Below, piece after piece: positions 56,371-64,000 of a DNA stretch of 64,000 nt. Where the stretch lies: contig CM077820.1 in NCBI GenBank assembly GCA_039720395.1, forward strand, positions 51,327,666 through 51,391,665, in the 5' to 3' direction. Positions within the stretch are counted from its first letter, which is position 1, and every line of letters begins with the position of its first letter. The translations under genes and the position numbers were made by a program. This DNA comes from Liquidambar formosana. Its lineage: Eukaryota; Streptophyta; Magnoliopsida; Saxifragales; Altingiaceae. Below the pieces are notes generated by a model. That model was not told the origin of the DNA, made no database searches, and saw only the letters and a program-made list of their open reading frames with translations.

Positions 56371-57249
56371 GTGGGTTAGGATGAACTCATATAAAGCACT
56401 TTATTTTTGCACTTCAGCTGATTTGTCAAATGGTGAGTGAAGCTTGGTCACGTTAGCTTTCTGGAATACCATCAGATCTTGTGAATCCAATGGCTTAAAA
56501 AGGCGGTGCAAAAATTAAGTCCATGAATCCTGACTTGAGAGAGAGAGAGAGAGTGTGTGTCTTTTCTCCTCATTATAAGTTGGGAAAGAACTTCAAAATG
56601 ATCCAGCAAATGTGATCAAGTAAAAATAAGACCCCCACAAAGGTCCCTCAATGGCCCTCATAGTAACTTTTCTCATTGAAATGCCTCATTGGATGGAGAT
56701 TTGAGTCTTATCTAGTTTCTTTACCTTAAGAATTTGCAGGGGTGACCATCGGTCCTACGGTTAATTGAAAATTAAGAGGGGTCGTTTGGAAGATAATACT
56801 AGACATCAACATAAACAAATAATCATAGATAGACTAGTTGATTGGGACATAAATAGATGATGGGAGACTGTTGAGTTCTCTTAAACATTTTTTTAATTCG
56901 AAAAGTAAAAATAATCAGAATGAATTGAGCCGCTAAAGGTCAAGGAATCTTACTTGCATGCTGAACACCTGCCATTGAATTTACTTTGTATACCATATCC
57001 AGATTTGGTGGCATCTAGAGAATTAGAGTGGTGCAAGGTTTTGACAATCTATACAACCTATCCTTATTTTTAACTCTCTTAATGTCATCAATAAATAGGT
57101 ATTAATAATTTTTCATAAGCTTAAATCCAGCCCTTGAGAAACAAGGGAGGGCCCTTGCGGTTTGTTGCGGAGCAGATTGGCAGGTGATGGGGTCCTATCA
57201 GGCTAATGAGATGCATTTCCGTTAGTGGCTGCACGTGGGTTAATGTCCT
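55234..57249. other. Non-coding stretch after locus C
   Basis: It contains a truncated relative of the 29363 MITE (about 55930-56165: tctcaaggttttacgaaaat, gtccactaaaaaacgttag). It also has (CA)n(TA)n at 56331-56370 and (GA)n(GT)n near 56536-56560. No gene is recognised. Confidence 0.5.
56331..56372. repeat. (CA)n(TA)n microsatellite
   Basis: About 14 CA units followed by four TA units. Confidence 0.9.
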
Positions 57250-57504
57250 AGGCTGCCCATGAGTTTGGATTCGATGCTGAAATGAAAAAATTTAACACCT
57301 TGCTGAGCTCATTTTGACTGGTAGATGGGATGTTGGACAATTAAGATTAAAAGACAAAAAGTTGCTACTAAAATGACCAAAATTACCTCAATGGCTGATC
57401 TTTTAATTTTGACCATCAAAAATCTCATCCAACGGCCAAGAGGAGCTCGATATGGTGCTGAGTTTGTACAATTCAGCACTGAATCCAAACTCGCTGCCCA
57501 CATG
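57250..57504. mobile_element. MITE with GAGTTTGGATTC inverted termini
   Basis: The left end ggctgcccatgagtttggat and the inverted right end gtgggcagcgagtttggatt pair over about 35 bp and continue with cgatgctgaa / cagtgctgaa. It is about 255 bp, with no clear target duplication. Confidence 0.55.
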
Positions 57505-58309
57505 TCTTAATGGGAGCCAAAATAGGTTAATGAGTAAGTAAATGATCAGTTGTTTCATTTTAGAGATTTGAGGTTTTGATGGTGGATGACCCATTAATAA
57601 TTTGGGTTGACAACCTTTGCAATCTAAGCTACCATCACGGTTAATTTATTGGAATAAAATTTTAATGATTTTATTTAGAATCTAGAGATTTTTAGTATTT
57701 GTAGACCTAGTGTTAGACACCACCAAACGAAAATTTCTTGGGTCCGTTCTTGAGCCAAAGTAAAGTAGTTTGCATGGGTCTGGGCGTAGGACATTCATAT
57801 ATTTCTCTATGATGTTTTGATGAGCTACCATTCCAAAACCCATCTAATAAAGACTTTGGGATTTGAACCCGCAAGGGTAATTTGGATGAAAAAAGATTGA
57901 ATTTGCATCTACGACTTTTTCACTATCAGGTGTACGTAAAGTAAATATAAATATAAATATATATTGCCTGGCTTTATTTTAGATCTCGAAAAATAGTGGG
58001 CAAAAGGAAAAAGAAAATGTTTAAAATTTTTCTGTGAAATGACGAAAAAGACACAAGGCCAATGCGGCTTTGGTGATGGCGTGATGCCAATCCAGTCTTG
58101 TCTTTGCTCTTCATTTGGGCTAAATTGTAATGCAGACAGTTTTCATGCCCTTTGAAGGGTATATGGGCATGTCTAAAATTCCATACCATGCAAGCAAATC
58201 CCCTAGCACATCAACATTCCCCATTTTACCTCTTTCTTTGCAGCTGGAAAGAAAGAAACTTACTGCTATCAGCTACATAGCAATGAAGGTTTGAAAGTTG
58301 CCACACATA
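57505..58309. other. No gene seen
   Basis: AT-rich, with no supported coding or repeat structure beyond short simple repeats. Confidence 0.5.
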
Positions 58310-58500
58310 ACCCCCGAGCGGTTGGTCAAGGTGGTCAATGCTCAGATTTCCTTGCTCAATGTTTGGGTTTGAGTCTCCACAGCCACTTGATGGGGCTAAA
58401 CCTATTTTTTGGCACCTCGCAGTGGGACTTAATCTTTAATCTCGACATAGGTGTAGTGAGATCTCCTGTAGATTAGTTCTGGGTTGCGAAGGGACAATGC
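58310..58500 (+). mobile_element. Candidate tRNA-derived SINE
   Basis: A box-A-like TGGTCAAGGTG (about 58323) and a box-B-like GGTTTGAGTCT (about 58367) are about 35 bp apart, as in tRNA genes. The body ends gtgagatctcctgtagatta. No flanking duplication or tail was found. It resembles the 50858 element in layout. Confidence 0.5.
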
Positions 58501-59040
58501 TTCTTGGCAAGTATGTGAAGTTATCAATTTGTATACCCATTTTAAAATTTTTAAAATTTTCAAATTATTTGGGATAAAGTGAAAACGGGTTGAACTTGAA
58601 AGGGGTAAAGTGTAATTTTTCCTTAAAAATGGAAAATAATTTGAAAAAGTATGGCGCATGGTGCTACCAAGCTACTAAATAATAGGGGTGGGCTAGGCCT
58701 AGTTGAAACCATGAACCAAACTAAGGCCAATTCTATGGTACCCAAGCCACAAGGCCACTTTAAATGGTAAGTAAACCACTTCAAATGGTAAGTGGGCTAT
58801 AATGGATCACTTCAAATAGTGAGTGAGCCACTTGTAATAGTAAGCTTAAGACCTTTGTGGATACCATAAAATTACTCCCAAACTAATACAAACAATTTGG
58901 GTTTTTCATAAAAATATATATCGTATGAAAGCAAATCTAAACAATGTAGTCAAATCGTAATTGAATGGAACCAAATCAAATCGAACTTAATTCAATTCAA
59001 TTTTATCTTGAGATTTGTCCGGTTTTGGTTCTCCTTAAAT
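58501..59040. other. No gene seen
   Basis: It holds a short aaatggtaagt/aaatagtgagtg repeat series (58756-58845) and otherwise AT-rich DNA. Confidence 0.5.
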
Positions 59041-59046
59041 AAAAAA

Positions 59047-59150
59047 GGGTAAATTGCATTTTAGGATCCAAAGTTTGGATCTAGTTTCACTCTAGGGTCT
59101 AAAGTTTAAATTACGTCAATTCAATCCCCGAATTATTGATTGAGTTGCAA
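59047..59150 (+). repeat. Solo terminus related to the MULE at 17343
   Basis: It begins gggtaaattgcattttaggat and continues in step with the 17343 TIR, including a second tttcact-tagggtct block and a-ttacgtcaattcaat. No matching opposite end is obvious nearby. Confidence 0.5.
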
Positions 59151-59913
59151 TTTGGAGCATGTCGTCAGAATTTTCTGTATTATCCGTACTTTGCCCCTTT
59201 TATGGGTTTGAAAACCCTATTTTACCCCGATCAAGTATCAACATCTAATAAACCTTTCTATTTTGATAAGTTTTGAATGACTTTAATCTTATTTCTCTCT
59301 CTATATGACCCCTATTAACATCTAATAAACATTTATAGTCAGACCAAATTTTATGTAACAATTAGAGCCCAGGTGGCCAGTGATGCTGTGATTCAGTCAC
59401 ATCCGCATTGTAGGCACTGTTGAACCTGAGAGAGGCGGCCATTGATGCTGTGATCCAAGCAAATGCCAGTAGTCTTCAAAGGTGTCATTGGATCCATGGT
59501 TGACGACTGTGGTCGCAATTGCTGCCCTATTGAACCAACGGTGGAGCCATTGCCCCATAGAGAATCCAGAACAGTAGTTGATGTGTTGTGTACATTTTTT
59601 GTAATGTGTGCTTGAGGTTTTGTACTAAATTTTTATTGACAAATTAATCTTATATTAGTGTCTTAAAGGGGATTAATGCTTTGATGAGGGGTTTTGAACG
59701 GTCAATCTATGTTTCCTGAGTGGCTTATTAGGCTCGACTAGCCATTAGAGGTTAAATGTTGGTCTAGTTGATACTTTAGCAGGTGGTATGATTCATTATG
59801 AAATATAAAGTACCATAGTGTAGGTAGTTTGGTTCCCTCATTTTTCCGTGGGTGAAGTGTAATTTACTTATTTTTATTTTAAGAAAAAACATAACATTTT
59901 AGGTTTATAATGA

Positions 59914-60052
59914 AGGGGAATTACAGATTGGGCTGGCTACAGCAAATAATTACATATCAATCCAAATGACTATTAACTTAACTAAGAATGATTATTGACT
60001 TGTATTGATATGTAGTTATTTGCTTGTAGTCAGACCAATCTGTAATTACCTC
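59914..60052. repeat. Short foldback (hairpin) element
   Basis: The arms ggaattacagattgggctgg (from 59917) and ggtaattacagattggtctg (inverted, from 60050) remain paired for about 60 bp. The loop is short. This is a MITE-like structure. Confidence 0.7.
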
Positions 60053-60823
60053 TTGCTATAAAGACTTTATATTAAGAGTCGTAAAATTTGGCATGCTTTC
60101 ATTTTTAATTAAGGTTTTATCTAAATACCTTTTTCATTTTAAAATAAAATAATATAGAATTAAATTGGGGGAATTGGCGATTAATATATAATTAGGTAAA
60201 ATATTAACAATTAGTCAAGTAAGGGTTTTTTTTAACTCAATTAGTCAATAGAATGAAACTTATTTAGCAAACAGTCACCTTTATTTTTTAAATCCCTTGT
60301 TTACCCTTATTATTACTAAGGGCACTCCCTTTTTTGTTATTAATAGCACCTTATGTAACTAACTTAGTTTTTTAATGTTCTAATTTTTAGAAACTTATAA
60401 CTTGCAATATACGTATCCATTTTTTGAAAAAAATTTATATTTTTGAAACTTATTCATCGACATCTTCGAAACAAAATCCATATTGATTAGGTAATTATTA
60501 AAAAATTAAAATTGTAAAATCTTACTACTTGGCACACTCCAACATAATATTTTGTAAAATTGTAAAATTTTACTACTTTAAGTAGTAAAATTTTACAGTC
60601 TGGCATGATCCACTTTGTAAAACTGTAAAATTTGTTGTTAGAGTGTTTGCTTCTTCCCTTTGCCGAGAAAATTTCCCAAAGAAAGAAAATAAAAGAAAAG
60701 AAACCATTTTACCTTTTTTTTTTTCTTTCTTTTTTTTTTTTTTGTGAAAAAAATCAAACATAGTACGTCAAAAGTAGGATTGATGAAGGCCAAATATATA
60801 AACAAAAGGCTCATAGGTCCCAG

Positions 60824-60866
<43 letters not shown>

Positions 60867-60960
60867 CCTTGCAATAGCAAGTCGCTTCCAGTCTTGTCTC
60901 AATCGCAACAGCAATTTTCAATCAAGTCTTTCCTTCATTTTGAACTCTAAGCCCTAATCA
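60053..60960. other. No gene seen
   Basis: AT-rich, with poly-T at 60714-60742 and (TC)n at 60826-60857. A ~12-bp motif ttgtaaaattgtaaaat repeats near 60553-60630. Confidence 0.5.
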
Positions 60961-61059
60961 CACCTCTGTGACACAACATCTTCAAACAAATCTGGAAAAT
61001 TTTATTTTTTTTACCTACAAAAGTGTCTCTTTTCATTGTTGCTAATATGTAAGGTATAT
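60961..61059 (+). repeat. Long inverted repeat, left arm (99 bp)
   Basis: It begins cacctctgtgacacaacatc and is repeated in inverted orientation at 63122-63220 with about two mismatches. The 2.06 kb between has no coding sequence that I recognise. Confidence 0.9.
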
Positions 61060-62714
61060 CTATACTACCTATAAAAAGATGAATGTGAGAAAAACTTTTG
61101 ATTGACTAATATACCCTTATTTTAATTTTTAAATACACAATTACCCTTCTGCATGTATAGGAAATATAGCAATATAAAACACATACCTTAATAAGAATTC
61201 TAAGAAAACTATACAACTACCCTTCTACATATATAGGAAATATAGTAATATAAAATACATACAAAAATTCTAAGGAAAATATAAAACTACCCTTCTGCAT
61301 ATATAGGAAATATAACTTTCACTTACTTTTGATTTGATTGGTAGAGTTTCATAAGCAATTTGCTAAAATGTTTTTGTGTTTGAATGCTAAACCCTTTATT
61401 TTACGTGGTAAATCATCTAATTATATTTTTTCTTTTGATGAAAAATTGCTCTTAGAAATATCCGATGGGAATTGAAAAGCTATTTTTATATGCTCATTCT
61501 CTTTCTAATTTTTTCTTGCTGATAAAAAATTCATTGTAAGAGGTATGCATTTTATTTTGTAATTTTTTTTTTTTGAAATGCTCAATCTCTATGTTGTCTT
61601 TCTGATTTTTTCTTAGAGATTAAAATTCCCTTCTCAAGACTACATTGTTTATGGGTGATTTGAGGGGTGGGCCGGAGAACAAGGGTCTTAGGTTTCTAAA
61701 TGTTCTTGATGAAGCATCTTGCCTTATTTTTTGATTTGAAAATTTTCCCATTTTTTAAATCCTAAGATTAGTTTTCGTGCTATGTTATCTTTGGTTGTTT
61801 CAATTAATGGGATGTTGAACTCTAAATGATGCATTGTGGAATGTCTCGCTACAAAGTGGGGATCCATAGATTCTTCAACCAATATATATATATATATAAA
61901 GAAGTTGAAGAGAGGTAATAGTAAAGTTTCATTTGGATGAAGTGGAATAATATCCCATGATAGTAATATGGTGTTAGGACTCTTATCTTTTTGAGCATGT
62001 ACTTATTCTTTAAGTGATCTATTAGAATTTGTTGATGTGTAAGTCACATTATATGAACTACTAATTCATTATTAAATTTAGTATATTCTTTTGCATATAA
62101 TTTCTACGATACAATGGACTTGCTATATGGTTCACAATTCAACCAAATTAAATTCTCTCTAGAGATTAAGTATATACTTTCTCCATTTATTTTGGTTCTA
62201 ATTATTCTCTTTTTTACTTCTTCATTAATATGTTTCTTATTGTAGATGTGTAAAAAATTAGTGGACAATGAATAAGTTATTTGTCAAGATTCTTGATAGT
62301 TAAGTGTTATTATGTATTAGCATTTCTTTCCAGATCATTTGATGTACATGGATTAAAACCTTCTACGGAGTAATAAATAATTTCTTAACATCTCAAATCT
62401 TCACACTTGATATGGATTAAATGTTAAAGAACAAAGGGCCGCATAACCTTCCTTAAGTAAATAAAGTTTATATTTAATCGATACGGACACTATTGAAGAG
62501 ATAATTACCATTAGATGAGGGGCTATGCTACATGAAAAGGGTCAATCCCTATTCAAGCTAAAAAGATCTTAGGAAGCATCGATCTTTTATATGTTTATTT
62601 AGCAAAAAATCATTTTAAATAATTGATGATCTTGAAATAATTGATGATTTTTAAATCATTTTATTGTTGACAAAAAATCCACATGCAATGTACGTGTGCA
62701 ATAACTAGTATATA
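61060..62714. other. Interior of the long inverted repeat, no gene seen
   Basis: AT-rich (estimated by eye), with no transposase or other recognisable protein in any frame. The tandem repeats of 61135-61315 lie at its left end, and a MITE occupies its right end. Confidence 0.5.
61135..61315. repeat. Three-copy tandem repeat, ~70 bp
   Basis: The block actacccttctgcatatata with ggaaatatag and aatataaaacacata recurs at about 61143, 61211 and 61285. Confidence 0.8.
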
Positions 62715-63110
62715 TAATGGGGAGGGATCCGTTTACACTTGATGTAAAACTTTTTACTCTTACACCCCTTAATATCTTTTTGTGGGAATAATATTTTGCT
62801 AATTCAACCGTTGGATTAGGTTCTCTATTCATGCACCACATATGTGCCAGATTTCAAGCAAATCCAATATTAGGAAGTGTTTGATCTATAAACTCATATT
62901 TCTTAATATAAATAAAACTATAATTTGGGACACTTTTTGAATGACATAGTTACTAATATCCGATTTACTTGAAATCTGACATGCATGACGTGTATAAATA
63001 GGAACCTAATCTAACGGTTGGATTAGTAAAATATTATTCTTATAAAAATATATTAAGGGGTGTAAGAGTAGAAAGTTTTACACCGAGTATAAACGGATCC
63101 CTCCCCATTA
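62715..63110. mobile_element. MITE with ~120-bp inverted repeats
   Basis: The ends taatggggagggatccgttt pair at both sides and the arms continue with ttactcttacaccccttaat and ggttggattag. Element size is 396 bp, inside TA-rich flanks. A third end-like fragment (atggatccctccctat) lies at 63223. Confidence 0.8.
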
Positions 63111-63121
63111 TATATATATAT

Positions 63122-63220
63122 ATATACCTTACATATCAGCTACAATGAAAAGAGACACTTTTGTAGGTAAAAAAAATAAAATTTTCCAGATTTGTTTGAA
63201 GATGTTGTGTCACAGAGGTG
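63122..63220 (-). repeat. Long inverted repeat, right arm (99 bp)
   Basis: This is the inverted copy of 60961-61059, with two differences. It sits about 12 bp from the MITE end. Confidence 0.9.
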
Positions 63221-63337
63221 TAAATGGATCCCTCCCTATCAACATAGTAGAATCTTGCAAATTAGATTCATTCATTCCCAAATGGGTAATCACACTATCA
63301 GATAGATCAACTCTCATGGACTTTGGATCCCCACCAT

Positions 63338-64000
63338 CTAGAACCTTGGGTTGTGACTAGAAATGCAAAACAGGGGATTAGGGGTCAGATTAGGGTTGGA
63401 AGTAGGGAGAGAGGAAATGGAAGAGATTTGAGCGTTATGGGAAGAAACTAGGGAAGCCGAGAGAGGTTGGCTAACACGGGAGGTAGGACGACGGTTGGGA
63501 GGATTTTTAGAAAGGGAGGAGGACTGTCCCATAGGGGTAATAGGGTCAGATTTGCTACTTTTAGAAGTGATAAGAGGTCGTCCCCTTGAAAGTTTACCAG
63601 TGGACAGAGCAGACTTACCTGCTAGATCTTGGTTTATCCGAGAATAGGCTGAGGCTAAAGTAGGACGTTCAGAACTCCCCATGGATGGGTCGCAAGAAGG
63701 TTTATCCTCAGCAATCATAGCAATTGGGCCTTCTTCCTCCTCAACCAAATTACTAAGATTATCAAATCTGGATCTTGTAGAGCTAATATTGGAATTTGGG
63801 CTCATAAAACCACCAGGAGAAGCTGTGTAGGCATCACTACTCGTATCAAACTGCCTAGCTTGCAATCCTCCCCCAGACGAGGGTTTCCTATCTCTTCTTT
63901 GAACTTTCATCTAAGGACCAAACTCAGTTTGCACAGCTTACTCTGTTATAGGGGTTTGAAAAGGAATAGGAGTCTCAATTCTCATATCTTTCGATCTATT
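63338..64000 (-). pseudogene. LINE ORF1 C-terminal fragment (continues beyond the window)
   Basis: A minus-strand frame from 63910 to 63338 encodes 190 residues, serine- and proline-rich with SRFDNLSNLVEEEEG (about residues 47-61). This resembles the region after the zinc knuckle in plant LINE ORF1/gag-like proteins. Upstream frames to 64000 continue in the same style (I-E-T-P-I-P-F) but are cut by a stop. No zinc knuckle is visible in the window. Same strand as the LINE at 420-3344. Confidence 0.6.

Overview
This window is nuclear DNA of a flowering plant. The evidence is non-LTR retrotransposons with plant-type zf-RVT and RNase H tails, a Ty1/copia gag of SIRE/Maximus type, Stowaway, hAT and Mutator-like inverted-repeat elements, GT-AG introns, and plant-specific gene families (F-box/DUF295, EMSY-like, ECA-type calcium ATPase). 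The species cannot be named from sequence alone. Gene density is very low: two DUF295-type reading frames are intact, and nearly everything else is transposon wreckage or gene fragments.

Region by region. 1-9.6 kb is a pile of LINE fragments. It holds two 3' ends meeting tail to tail, a decayed LINE on the minus strand, and a head-to-tail array of a ~0.91 kb internal LINE segment (endonuclease C-terminus, linker, start of reverse transcriptase) repeated about five times. Two other 5'-truncated LINEs are inserted into that array. 9.6-10.3 kb has a small C2H2 zinc-finger exon spliced on the minus strand and hAT- or SINE-like debris. 11.5-12.5 kb is the first copy of a three-part module that recurs at 30.1-31.3 kb and 33.8-34.3 kb. 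12.8-15.0 kb carries exon-intron fragments of an ECA-type Ca2+-ATPase and of an EMSY-LIKE (ENT domain) gene, both on the minus strand and both damaged. 17.3-18.7 kb is a Mutator-like element with inverted termini and a near-matching 9-bp target duplication. 22.3-22.6 kb is an unidentified first-exon-like ORF.

22.9-27.1 kb is F-box/DUF295 locus A, with a 5'UTR exon, a 2.7-kb 5'UTR intron and one coding exon. 27.4-30.1 kb is a chain of abutting and nested inverted-repeat elements. 31.2-33.3 kb is relic locus B: it keeps a 5'UTR and intron fragments related to locus A, and a LINE 3' half lies inside. 33.4-33.7 kb is a hAT-type MITE with a perfect 8-bp duplication. 36.8-41.7 kb is a gag-only Copia element with a 3' LTR and no pol. 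44.7-55.2 kb is DUF295 locus C. Its 5'UTR donor and intron acceptor region match locus A, but LINEs and a SINE have grown the intron and the coding exon encodes DUF295 without an F-box. 57-63.3 kb holds MITEs, a SINE candidate and a pair of ~99-bp, ~98% identical inverted repeats 2.06 kb apart. The right edge is a LINE ORF1 fragment.

The most notable structures are the tandem array built from a LINE interior, the A/B/C DUF295 duplication series in different stages of decay, and the gag-only retroelement whose early in-frame stops are all TAG. I found no bacterial-style operon, CRISPR array, rRNA or convincing tRNA gene, and no clearly new biochemical system.
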